Below, in pieces: positions 29,394 to 38,582 of a DNA stretch of 61,451 nt. This stretch comes from Brevundimonas sp. (GTDB lineage: Bacteria; Pseudomonadota; Alphaproteobacteria; Caulobacterales; Caulobacteraceae). The notes under the pieces were generated by a model, which saw nothing but the letters and a program-made list of their open reading frames with translations, searched no databases and had not been told where the DNA came from. A program made the position numbers and the translations under genes. The DNA lies in contig NZ_JANJTL010000060.1 in NCBI RefSeq assembly GCF_024711105.1, positions 1-61,451 on the forward strand. The letters run 5' to 3'. Each line of letters begins with the position of its first letter. The stretch's first letter is position 1.

Positions 29394-32110
29394 TGCTGCT
29401 GCTGATCCTCTGCGTCGGCCTGTCGCTCGTCCTGGCGGCGTCCGGCCTTCAGTCTCGAGGATGGCGTCGCTGGGCCCCGGTCTGGACCTCGCTGCTCACG
29501 ATCGCCCTTCTCATTGCGGGACGCATCGCGGCGCCCAACGCCGTGGATGGGCCGCATGGTCAGCTGCGCGTGGCGCTCGGCTCGATGTCCCTCGAGCTGG
29601 ATCCGGGCCGTATCTACACCCTGGGCGGAGACCCGGCCGTCGATGACATCGTCATTGCGCCGCCCGGCGCGGCACGGCTGGGGCGCGGCGTCCTGCCGCC
29701 GACGGCCCTGGCCCTCGAAGCGACCGACGATGGTGTGGCCCTGCGCCTGCTGCGCCAGACGGGTCCGGGAAGCCGCGCGCTCTTTCGCGTGTCGCAAGGC
29801 GGGGAGGCGACCTGGCTCGGCGCGAGCCCGGCGGCGGGCGATCAGGCCTGCCTCGCCGCCTGCGGGCAGGCGGCGCAAGTGCTGGAGGAGACGCGGCCGT
29901 CCCGCGCCTATTTCGACGCCGCCACTCCGATCACTGGGCCGGGCGCCGCACAGTCCGCAGACGCCGATGGCTTCGCCTTCACAGACGCGGAGGGGCGTCT
30001 TTATCGCGCCGGGGCCGCAGCGACCGTCCGCCTAGCCGCGGGCGAGCGCCTGCGGCTCGACGTCTTCGAGGCCGACGCGGGCCAGGCTCCGCTCGGCGCG
30101 GCCCAAGGCCGGGCGGGCCGGCTGTCGCTCAGGCGTTCGTTCGATCTCGCCATCGCGGACGGTCGGCTGGCGATCGCGCCCGAGACGCCCCAGACCGTCA
30201 CACTAGATCTCGCGGGCGACACCGGCGAACGGCCGACTTTGCGTTTCGCGTCCGGCGGGGAGGCGGTCCGTCCGGCCCGCGCCAATGAGCGCGTGGTGGG
30301 GTTCAGTCTGCTGGGTCAGAATTTCGAGGCCGATCTCGCGGGGGTCTCGATCGATGCGGCGCGCACAAGCCGCGAGGCGTCCGTGCTTCACCGGGGCGGC
30401 GGCGGGGACGAGTCCTTCGCCGGCGGGATCGTGATCGGCGGCGACCGGCAGGTCGGGCTGGGCCTGCAGCCGCTCGATTTCCGTTCGGGCCTCTATCCGG
30501 CCCTGTGGTGGCTGGCCGGCCTGAGCCTGGTCGCATTCCTTTGCGTCAGCTGGCGGCTGAGGGTCGAGGACCCCTTGGCGGGGATTGCATTCGCCGCGGT
30601 CGAGTTCCTGCTCGCGATGCGCCTTCTGGTCGCCGTCGAAGGCGCCTTCGTCGATGCCGCGTCGAAGGCGCAACAGGCGGTTCCGGCCGCGCTGGTCGCC
30701 CTTCCGCTCGGCGCCTTCGTGCTGCTCGCCGCCCATCCGAGCCGGAGAGCTCTTTGGCCGGGCGCCGCCGCCATGGCTGTCATCACCCTGGCCTGTCTGT
30801 GGGCCGGTCGCGCCATGGGCGCGCCGCTGCAAGAGACCATCGTCGTCGCGGTCCTGTTGCTGGTCGGCGGCGGAATCTGGATCGCCTGGGACTTCCTTCG
30901 TCCTCTGGTGACAAAGTTCGACGTGTTCACCGCCGACCGACCCTTGGCGGTGGCCATGGTCGGTGCGGTCATCCTGCTCGGACTGCGCGCCGCCCTGACT
31001 TTCGCCGGCTGGCAGGAAAGCTTGCCGATCGGCCCGTTCCGCCTCGCGCTCAGCCTGTTCTTCGTGCCCGCCACGCTGCTGATCTTCGCGCCCCTGATCG
31101 CGCGCGGCTGGCGTGCCTGGGACGGACACTGGCGGAATCCGCCCGAATGGCCGCCGTTCCGGAGGGACTGGTCGCCGGTCCTGGCGGGTCTGACGCTCGC
31201 GGCGGCGCTTGCGCTCGGCGTCGGGGCGGCCAGCTACATCGCCCGCGACGTCGGTTTTTCGGTGCACGCCCTGCCGGTGATCGCTGCGGCCGTCATCGTC
31301 ACAGCCGCCGGCGCGCAATCGCTCAGGTCGTTCGGCCTCGACGGCGCCTGGGCGCTTGGCGCGGGCGTCGCCGTGGTCGGAGCGCTCGTGTTCGCGCTCG
31401 GCCGGCCGTTCGGCCTGGCGTATGTCATCGTCGTGGCGCTGGCTGTGGGCATGGCCCTCATCGCCTGGCGTCCCCGCGCCCTGTGGATCGCGCCGGCGGG
31501 CGCCGTCGCGGCCCTGATCCTGGCGGCCAATCTGCAGCCCGTCCTCGACACCCGCGCCCAGGCGGAGATCGACCTGGAGGCGGCGGTGGCCCAGTCCGAC
31601 CAGAACCTGCGGCTTCTGGCCGCCTTTGATCCAGATCGCCTGGCGCAGGTCGGGACGCGAAGCTCCGAGGGGCTTCAGGACACCCTCACCCATCTGCGGT
31701 CCTACGGCGACACCTTCCTAGGCCGGGGGTATTTCAACCTTCCCGAAGTCACCGTGCTGCGCGCCTTCCACCTGACCGATAACGCGGCCGCGGTGCACCT
31801 GGTGTCTCCGTTCGGAAGGCTCGGGGCCGCGGCCTTCCTGCTCGTGCCCGGAGCCTTGGCCTTGGCCGGCTGCTGGGCGGCCAGTCAGGCCGCCGCGCGG
31901 CCATCCGCGTGGTTGGGGGCGCTGGCCGGCCTGACGCTGGCGACCGTCTCGACCTACATCGTGCTGGCCAACCTCCTCGCAGCGCCGTTCACGGGTCGGA
32001 ACGTCTATTTCCTCGCGCCCTGGTCCATGGCGGACCTTATCGAGGGCCTGATGCTCGCCGCCCTGCTGCTGGCGACACTTTGCTCAGTCCGGGAGCCCGC
32101 CCATGACTGA
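29390..32110 (+). CDS. Divergent SEDS (FtsW/RodA-like) polytopic protein with FHA-like N-terminal region (tentative)
   Basis: 906 aa; GRIYTLGGDPAVDDIVIAPPGAARLGRG (FHA-like); many TMs; HLTDNAAAVHLVSPFGRLGAAAFLL aligns to SEDS HTDF..GEELGF; FTGRNVYFLAPWSMADLIEGLMLAALLL aligns to the C-terminal TG..PF.SYGGSS region; next gene is a PBP. Confidence 0.6.
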   Translation: MMLLLILCVGLSLVLAASGLQSRGWRRWAPVWTSLLTIALLIAGRIAAPNAVDGPHGQLRVALGSMSLELDPGRIYTLGGDPAVDDIVIAPPGAARLGRGVLPPTALALEATDDGVALRLLRQTGPGSRALFRVSQGGEATWLGASPAAGDQACLAACGQAAQVLEETRPSRAYFDAATPITGPGAAQSADADGFAFTDAEGRLYRAGAAATVRLAAGERLRLDVFEADAGQAPLGAAQGRAGRLSLRRSFDLAIADGRLAIAPETPQTVTLDLAGDTGERPTLRFASGGEAVRPARANERVVGFSLLGQNFEADLAGVSIDAARTSREASVLHRGGGGDESFAGGIVIGGDRQVGLGLQPLDFRSGLYPALWWLAGLSLVAFLCVSWRLRVEDPLAGIAFAAVEFLLAMRLLVAVEGAFVDAASKAQQAVPAALVALPLGAFVLLAAHPSRRALWPGAAAMAVITLACLWAGRAMGAPLQETIVVAVLLLVGGGIWIAWDFLRPLVTKFDVFTADRPLAVAMVGAVILLGLRAALTFAGWQESLPIGPFRLALSLFFVPATLLIFAPLIARGWRAWDGHWRNPPEWPPFRRDWSPVLAGLTLAAALALGVGAASYIARDVGFSVHALPVIAAAVIVTAAGAQSLRSFGLDGAWALGAGVAVVGALVFALGRPFGLAYVIVVALAVGMALIAWRPRALWIAPAGAVAALILAANLQPVLDTRAQAEIDLEAAVAQSDQNLRLLAAFDPDRLAQVGTRSSEGLQDTLTHLRSYGDTFLGRGYFNLPEVTVLRAFHLTDNAAAVHLVSPFGRLGAAAFLLVPGALALAGCWAASQAAARPSAWLGALAGLTLATVSTYIVLANLLAAPFTGRNVYFLAPWSMADLIEGLMLAALLLATLCSVREPAHD

Positions 32111-34802
32111 GCTGCGGAACGGCGCTGCAAGGGCCCTGATGGCGGCGGCGGGGTTGCTCCTGCTTCTTCTGCTGCCGGTGCTCACCGGCGGGTCTGCAGG
32201 CCGGGGGCTGGCGGCGTCGCAGGAGGAGGACGCCTATTCGCGGTTCGTCCGGGTTCATTTCATCGCGCCGCGCCGGCTCGTCTTCAACGAACGCGCGGGG
32301 GACGGCGCGCCGATCGTGGACCTCGCCCCGGCGGTCTATGCCGACCCCGACACCCGGTACCTGGAATACGCCCTGGCGTCGTTCCTGCTACAGGACATTC
32401 GGCGCAACGATCCCGGCCTGTGGGAGATCGACAACGGGGTGGTGACCGGCGTCACGCCCTTCCTGCATTTCACCCCGCCGCCCTTTCCGGTCGAGCGTCG
32501 CGCCTGGCGAGGCGCGTTGCGCTATCGCGAGGCCGCGGAGGCGCCCGTCCAGGACGTGATCGTGCTTGAGGGAGGCTCGGGCACGCCCCGGCTGCGTCTC
32601 ACCCCCTCTTCGGCGCCGATCGGCACGGGCGATCCAGACATCCGCACGCTCGACCTTTCGCGGTCCGCTGGAGCGCACGAGATCGCAGGCCGCGCCGTGG
32701 ATGTGTTCTGCGACGGCCCCTCCGAGCGGCCGAGCCTGCGCATCCGGCGCATCGGCGATCAGGTCGGCGTGTTCGCCGATGACCTCGGGGCCTGTGTCGT
32801 CGACGTGGGGCCGACGCAGCTGGGCCAAGGCGCCCGCTTCGAGGTTCTGGCCGAGGGCGAGCGGCTGAGCGTCCGGTCGGAGAGCGGCCGGCGCCTCGTG
32901 CTTGTGCGCGGCGGGGGCAGGGTGGACGACGGCGTCGTCTCGGCGCCGGGAGCGGCGGGCGGGCGTTATCACGCGTCCGAGATCGCCCAGTGGAGCCAGG
33001 CCGTCGAACGCGACGTCATCAGCGCCTTCTCCGCAGGCCCGCCGTCGGCGGACATCGTCACCACGCTCGACCGCGACCTCCAGCAGCTCGCCCAGTCGGT
33101 GCTCGACGAACACCTCTCAGGCCAGGCCGGTGGGACAGACGAGGGAACCGGCGCCATCACCATCATGGACGCCCTCACCGGCGAGGTATTGGCCATGGCC
33201 AGCGCGCCGCGAGGCGGCGCCCAGGGTCGTCCCTGGATCGATCAGGATGACGTCCTCGGCCGGGCCCGGGCGGTGAATCAGAACCTGCAGCTCCTGCCGG
33301 TCGGATCGGCGGCCAAGCCCTTGATGGCCGCCGCCATCCTGCACCGGAGCCCGTCCTTGCTAGGCCTCGAGATTCAGGGCCAGCAGGAGGCCGATAATCT
33401 GCTCGGACTGCCCCTGTCGTCGCCGATCTCCAACCACCTAAGTCCCGACTGGATCGGCTTCGACGCCTTCCTGCGGGACTCCGACAACCTTTACGCCGCC
33501 TCGCTCCTGCTGCTCGGATCTCCCGACACGGGGGGGCAGCGCTGTCCGCTCGCGCCGGGGCAGGTCTACAGGCTGGGGGGCGAGACTCTCACCTCGCGCC
33601 CCAAGTCGGTGTTCGAACGTCTGGGACGTGACGGGCGCTGCCAGGCGGCGCCGACCGGCCACGACCGCCAGATGCGTTGGGCCGATACGCTCGAGGACCT
33701 GTTCGATATCGACGCCGGCCTCCGGTCCGCGAGTGGAGGCGTCAGCCGGTGCGCCTCGGAAGACGGCGGCGGCCAGCCGTCTCCCTGGGCGCGGCTGGTG
33801 AGCCAGTACGACGGCGTCGACGCCTGCCGCTTTGTCGCCTCCACGCCCCAACCCGAGGCGCTGGGCCTGATCGGAGCCCGGGACTTCCGCAGCCAGGTCG
33901 TGCCGTCGGCGCTGGGCAACGGCGACGGAGTCTGGTCGGCGGTGAAGCTGGCCGAGGCCTACGCCCGCTTGGTGACCGGCGTGCGCGTCAGCGCCTCCTT
34001 CCACGGGACATCGTCGACCTCCGGGCCGCTGGGACTGAACGCCGAGGTCAGGCGCCGCATCACTCACGCCCTCACGCTTGTGCCCGCCGGGACCGCCGCG
34101 TCCACCGAGCTGCCGGGGAGCCTCGCGGCTCTTCAGGAAGCCTTGGCCGCCCAGGGACAGGTGTTGGGCGCCTTCGCCAAGACCGGGACGCCGGTGGTGG
34201 TCAGCCGCCGCTATCGGCCCGTGGACCGCGCCATCAACATGCTGATCCGCCGAGACCGCCTCAGGGTGTCGGCACGCGGCGCGCTCCAGCTGGGCGCACA
34301 GTCCGGTAGCCGCATCGAGATACGGCCCGGGATGAGCCGCGCGGATCGCGAGCGGGCGCTCGGGCTTCTCAGCCGTGACGCGGTGGCGCGCGAGAGCCTG
34401 CGGGACGTGGCGGGGGTCACCCCCGCCGGAGTCATCCGGACCCTGGAGCGCTATGCAGGGCAGATGGCCGAGGGCGGGACGCCCTTCCTGATCCGGCAGG
34501 GCGAGCAGGCGCCGCTGCTGGTGCGCGTGGCGTCCCGTGCGGAGATCATCGGCGACACGGGCGATCCGGACACCCCCACCGGCAAGGTCATCGCCCTGGT
34601 CGTGGCGGCCTACGGTCGCGAGGGGCTGGCGCTGGGCGACGACGGCCGCGCCTATGATGGCCGGGCACGGCCGCTGCGGGCCTATGTGGTGGTGGTCAAT
34701 CTGCAGCATGAGAGCCGGGGGTCGAATGATGCGGCGAACCTGGCCGCGCGGATCGTCAGCCGTGGCCTGCGAGACCGGCTCGCCGACGGGCGGAGGCGCT
34801 GA
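32103..34802 (+). CDS. Penicillin-binding protein transpeptidase (class B-like)
   Basis: AITIMDALTGEVLAMAS, SxxK GSAAKP (33303-33320), SxN SDN (33480-33488), KTG (34179-34187); N-terminal TM. Confidence 0.85.
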   Translation: MTELRNGAARALMAAAGLLLLLLLPVLTGGSAGRGLAASQEEDAYSRFVRVHFIAPRRLVFNERAGDGAPIVDLAPAVYADPDTRYLEYALASFLLQDIRRNDPGLWEIDNGVVTGVTPFLHFTPPPFPVERRAWRGALRYREAAEAPVQDVIVLEGGSGTPRLRLTPSSAPIGTGDPDIRTLDLSRSAGAHEIAGRAVDVFCDGPSERPSLRIRRIGDQVGVFADDLGACVVDVGPTQLGQGARFEVLAEGERLSVRSESGRRLVLVRGGGRVDDGVVSAPGAAGGRYHASEIAQWSQAVERDVISAFSAGPPSADIVTTLDRDLQQLAQSVLDEHLSGQAGGTDEGTGAITIMDALTGEVLAMASAPRGGAQGRPWIDQDDVLGRARAVNQNLQLLPVGSAAKPLMAAAILHRSPSLLGLEIQGQQEADNLLGLPLSSPISNHLSPDWIGFDAFLRDSDNLYAASLLLLGSPDTGGQRCPLAPGQVYRLGGETLTSRPKSVFERLGRDGRCQAAPTGHDRQMRWADTLEDLFDIDAGLRSASGGVSRCASEDGGGQPSPWARLVSQYDGVDACRFVASTPQPEALGLIGARDFRSQVVPSALGNGDGVWSAVKLAEAYARLVTGVRVSASFHGTSSTSGPLGLNAEVRRRITHALTLVPAGTAASTELPGSLAALQEALAAQGQVLGAFAKTGTPVVVSRRYRPVDRAINMLIRRDRLRVSARGALQLGAQSGSRIEIRPGMSRADRERALGLLSRDAVARESLRDVAGVTPAGVIRTLERYAGQMAEGGTPFLIRQGEQAPLLVRVASRAEIIGDTGDPDTPTGKVIALVVAAYGREGLALGDDGRAYDGRARPLRAYVVVVNLQHESRGSNDAANLAARIVSRGLRDRLADGRRR

Positions 34803-35248
34803 TGTCGGACGACTGGAACCTCAGCGGCCGCCCGGATCCGAACGCCCCGGTCTTTCCAGGATCGCGCGACGCGCCCGCCTGGAAGGAGCCCGCGCCTGCG
34901 CCGGATGTGCGGCCGCCCCGACGGGCTCCGGCGCTGCTGAGGTTCTGGCCAAGGATTGTGCTGGCGCTCGCAGTGCTGGGCGCGGTCGGGCTCGGACTGG
35001 TGACCGGTGTCCCGCGAGAGCCCGAGCCGGTCGAGACCGCCTCGGGCGGCTCCGTCATCGTCGCGCGAACTCCTGTCGCGGGGGAGGGTTCCACCATCCA
35101 GGACATCTGCGCCAGTCACGGACTGCCTCGCGACCTGTGCGATCTCAGCGAACGCTGCGTGTCATCCGGCGACCATGCGCGCTGGGCGCCATTGATCCTG
35201 CGCGCGCCTGACGGCACCTGCCCGAGCGGCAGCGAATCGGGTGGCTAG
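34802..35248 (+). CDS. Small bitopic protein with extracytoplasmic Cys-containing domain, last gene of the operon
   Basis: 148 aa; TM IVLALAVLGAVGLGLVTGV; C-terminal domain with four Cys; ATG overlaps the PBP stop. Confidence 0.7.
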   Translation: MSDDWNLSGRPDPNAPVFPGSRDAPAWKEPAPAPDVRPPRRAPALLRFWPRIVLALAVLGAVGLGLVTGVPREPEPVETASGGSVIVARTPVAGEGSTIQDICASHGLPRDLCDLSERCVSSGDHARWAPLILRAPDGTCPSGSESGG

Positions 35249-36864
35249 CAGACAACCTGCTCCGCCGGCTCGACGACGGCCGGCCCCATCCGGACGACAT
35301 CGGCGACCAGCCGGAGCGCATCCTTGCGGTGGGTGATGAGGATCAGTCCTTGGCCCGTCGCGGCGAGGCGGCGCTCCAGATTGTCGATCACTTTGTTCGC
35401 GATGACTTCGTCCAGGCCCTCGGTCGGTTCGTCCAGGACGAGCCAGGGCGCGGGCTTGAGATAGGCGCGGGCCAGGGCGAGCCGCCGGCGCTCGCCACCG
35501 GAGAGCTCCCGGGCGTTGTCCGCAAGTCGGGTCTCGAGCCCCTGCGCCGCCCGGAACCGCTCCGCCAGTCCAGCGTCCTGAAGCGCGCGCCACAGATCGG
35601 AATCGGCGGCGGGCGGCGCGGCCAGGCAGAGGTTCTCCCGCACCGTGCCCCCAATGAAGCGTGGCTCCTGGGCGGCATAGGCGAAGAACGGCCGAAGCGA
35701 TTGTGGCGACAGGTCCACGATGTCGGACCCGCCGGCACGCCATTCGCCGGCCCGGGCCGCCCGCAGCGCCATCAGGCGCTCGATGAGGCTCGTCTTGCCG
35801 CAGGCCGATGGGCCGACGATGGCCAGTCGATGGCCGGAGGCTAGGACGGCGCGGCCGTTCAGTTCGAGCCCGTGCCCGGAGGGGAGGTTCCGGCCAATTT
35901 CGTCAGGCGCGCCGCCAAGGCTGTCAAGGCGTTCGACGGCCGCAGTCACGGTTCCGGCCTGGCGCGCCGCCTCGGCATAGGCGCCCGCGCCCTCGACAGC
36001 GGCGATGGCGGCGAGGACCGCCAGGGTCGTGGCTGCCGGATCTGATCCAGGCGACACGCTCAGGATGACCGCGACGGCGATGCCGGCCACCCCGAGCTGG
36101 GCGAAGGCGATCCAGCCGGCCGCGCGAGCGAGCCGAAGCCGGGCCGCGTCGAGCTCGGCCGCACGTGACGCCACTCGTCCCTGGGCCCAGCCGGCCGCCC
36201 CGTAGGCGCGAAGTTCCGGCGCGGCTTGTTCCAGCGCCGAGACCTGGGACTTGAGCCGGCCCAGGGCCTCCTGGGATTCCCGTCCGGCCGCATCGGCCAG
36301 TCTCCGACCGAGGAAGCGCGCCAGCAGCAGGCTGGCGAGGACGGCGCTCAGGGTGATCAGGGCGGACGGCCACCCGGCCACCGACGCCAGGGCGACGCCT
36401 GCGGCCATGCCTCCGACCGCCGCCCAGGGCGCGGATCGACGCACGAAAGCAGACTGGACTGTGTCCACGTCCTGGACCAGCCGGGAAGAGACCTCGCCGC
36501 TCGCCGCGGCGAGCAGCTGTTCGGGCGCCTTCGCCGCAGTCCGGCGGAAGAGTTCGGGGCGCAGTTCAGCCAAGGCGTCGAGCGCGGCCTGGTGGCCGCT
36601 GACCCGTTCCACATAGCGCAGTCCCGTGCGCAGTATGGCCAGCAGCCGGATGACCGCGCTGGGCACAAGATAGTTGAACGCCTGCGCAGCAGCGGGGCCG
36701 GCAAGCCCCGCCAGGGCTGCGCCAGTGAGAAACCAGCCCGAGACGCCGAGGAGGGCCGCCGCCGCCATCGAAACCGCGGCGGCGGTGAGGGACGACAGCA
36801 GCAGCGTCGCCCGTTGCGCCCGAACCTGGGCCTGGATCAGGTCGGCGACGCCCTGCCCCTTCAT
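35245..36864 (-). CDS. cydC: Thiol reductant ABC exporter subunit CydC
   Basis: IVGPSACGKTSLIERL Walker A, LSGGERRRLALARAYL signature; overlaps cydD by 4 bp; adjacent cydAB. Confidence 0.88.
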   Translation of the reverse strand: MKGQGVADLIQAQVRAQRATLLLSSLTAAAVSMAAAALLGVSGWFLTGAALAGLAGPAAAQAFNYLVPSAVIRLLAILRTGLRYVERVSGHQAALDALAELRPELFRRTAAKAPEQLLAAASGEVSSRLVQDVDTVQSAFVRRSAPWAAVGGMAAGVALASVAGWPSALITLSAVLASLLLARFLGRRLADAAGRESQEALGRLKSQVSALEQAAPELRAYGAAGWAQGRVASRAAELDAARLRLARAAGWIAFAQLGVAGIAVAVILSVSPGSDPAATTLAVLAAIAAVEGAGAYAEAARQAGTVTAAVERLDSLGGAPDEIGRNLPSGHGLELNGRAVLASGHRLAIVGPSACGKTSLIERLMALRAARAGEWRAGGSDIVDLSPQSLRPFFAYAAQEPRFIGGTVRENLCLAAPPAADSDLWRALQDAGLAERFRAAQGLETRLADNARELSGGERRRLALARAYLKPAPWLVLDEPTEGLDEVIANKVIDNLERRLAATGQGLILITHRKDALRLVADVVRMGPAVVEPAEQVVC

Positions 36865-38471
36865 AGCCGCACCTGCCTGTCGGCGATGGCGGCCAAGGCC
36901 GCCGAGTGGGTGGCGATCAGGCAGGTTCTGCCTTGGCAGGCGCGTCTCAGAGCGGGCAGCAAGGCGGCCTCGGACTCCGCGTCGAGGTTGGCGGTCGGCT
37001 CGTCCAACAGGAAGATCGGCGCGTCCTTGAGGAGCGCGCGCGCCAGGCCGAGGCGCCGCCGCTCGCCGCCCGACAGGCCTCCACCGCGCTCGTCCAACCG
37101 CCGGTCCAGGTCAAGGGCCAGGCCTGCCGTAGCCGCGGCGGCCGCGATCGCGTCCCGGCTCGCGCCGGTCCGCCCGAGGTCGATGTTCTCCGCGAGCGTG
37201 CCGGCCATGACGACCGGGTCCTGCCCCGCCCAGCCTATGGAGGCCGAAAGGTCGCCGAACCGGACGAGGTCGCAACCGTCGATGTCGATGCGGCCGCCCG
37301 TCAGCGGCGCCAGGCCGAGCAACAGCTTCAGGATCGTGGTCTTGCCCGAGCCGCTGGCGCCGACCAGGGCCACCGTCTCGCCGGGCCGCAAAGTCAGATC
37401 GAAGCCGTCGAGCACGGGGCGACCGCCGTAGACGACCCGGGCTTGGGCGAAGGCGATCGACGGAGGATAGCGCAGGGCCGCGGCGCGTGGCCGGTCGACG
37501 GCCTCTTCGCGTCCGGCTCCCAGCGACGGCGCGGCGGCCTCGGCGGCCTGCCGGTCATGGTAGGCGGCGGCCAGCCGTCGGATCGGCGCATACACCTCCG
37601 GCGCCAGCGCCAGCGCGAAGAAGGCGCGAGCCAGATCGAGCTGCTCCGGCGCCGGGAAGGGAAGCAGGCGCAGCAGGTTGAAGCCGCAATAGACGGCGAC
37701 CAGAGCCACGGACAGCGCCGAGAAGAACTCCAGGACGCCCGATGACAGGAAGGCGATCCGCAGGACCTTCTGCGTGCGCACCGCTAGCTCGTGCGAGGCC
37801 GTGGCCACTTCGTGGACGGTGCGCTCTTCGGCCTGAAACGAGAGAATCGCGGGCAGGGCGCGGATGCGGTCGAGGAACAGGCCCGACAGGCGTTCCATGG
37901 CCTCGAACTGGCGACGGCTCTCTGCGGCGGCGGCCGTTCCGGCGAGCGCCATCCCGGCCACAAAGGGGATCAAGGTCGCGGCGAGGATTCCAGCGGCGAC
38001 CGGGCTCGCCAAGGCGACCGTGGCGATGACGATCAAGGGGCTCGCGCTCGCCGCCGCGCGCGCGGCCGCATAGCGGGACCAGTAGCCGTCGAGCGCCTCG
38101 ACGCCCTCGATCGCCTGGGTGACATTCGCCGCGCCGGCCTGCCCCGATGACACCAGGGCGGAGATCAGCCCGGTCCGCAGGTGGTTCTTTGCCCCGGCCG
38201 CAGCCTGAGCGCCAAGGCCGAGCGCGACCGGTTGAAGCAGGCCCCGCCCCAGGAAACCGGCGAGGGCCAGCGCCGCACCGAGCGCCACGCCTGCCGCATC
38301 CCCTCCGGCTAGCGCCGACACGCCGAGGGCGAGGCCCGCTGCCAGGGCGATGGCCGGCAAGACGTCCGCCACGGCCACGGCGGCGACCAGGGCCAGACGC
38401 CGCCGGTGCGGGCGAGACGCCTCGCGCAGCCATGCGCGGGCGGCGTCGGGATCAGGAGGAGCAAGCGACAT
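36861..38471 (-). CDS. cydD: Thiol reductant ABC exporter subunit CydD
   Basis: LVGASGSGKTTILKLLLGL, LSGGERRRLGLARALLKDAPIFLLDEPTANLD. Confidence 0.9.
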   Translation of the reverse strand: MSLAPPDPDAARAWLREASRPHRRRLALVAAVAVADVLPAIALAAGLALGVSALAGGDAAGVALGAALALAGFLGRGLLQPVALGLGAQAAAGAKNHLRTGLISALVSSGQAGAANVTQAIEGVEALDGYWSRYAAARAAASASPLIVIATVALASPVAAGILAATLIPFVAGMALAGTAAAAESRRQFEAMERLSGLFLDRIRALPAILSFQAEERTVHEVATASHELAVRTQKVLRIAFLSSGVLEFFSALSVALVAVYCGFNLLRLLPFPAPEQLDLARAFFALALAPEVYAPIRRLAAAYHDRQAAEAAAPSLGAGREEAVDRPRAAALRYPPSIAFAQARVVYGGRPVLDGFDLTLRPGETVALVGASGSGKTTILKLLLGLAPLTGGRIDIDGCDLVRFGDLSASIGWAGQDPVVMAGTLAENIDLGRTGASRDAIAAAAATAGLALDLDRRLDERGGGLSGGERRRLGLARALLKDAPIFLLDEPTANLDAESEAALLPALRRACQGRTCLIATHSAALAAIADRQVRL

Positions 38472-38504
38472 GCTGCGCTCTTGCCAGACGCCACGGCCGC
38501 AACC

Positions 38505-38518
38505 TTGATCGAAATCAA
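38505..38518. promoter_or_regulatory. FNR/Anr-type box TTGATCGAAATCAA
   Basis: Perfect TTGAT-N4-ATCAA in the cydD/cydA intergenic region. Confidence 0.85.
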
Positions 38519-38582
38519 AGCGGCCAGGCGTCGGCCGCCCTAGCGGAGGCGCAGTCGGTATCCGACCGAACGGAGCCTCCCC

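Noticed and set aside
23445-35248. Type VI secretion or canonical mrd/dcw cell-wall cluster
   Set aside because: No TssB/C, ClpV, VgrG or Hcp-like proteins and no MreBCD, MurX or FtsQAZ neighbours; the GTPase is not TssM-like by reading
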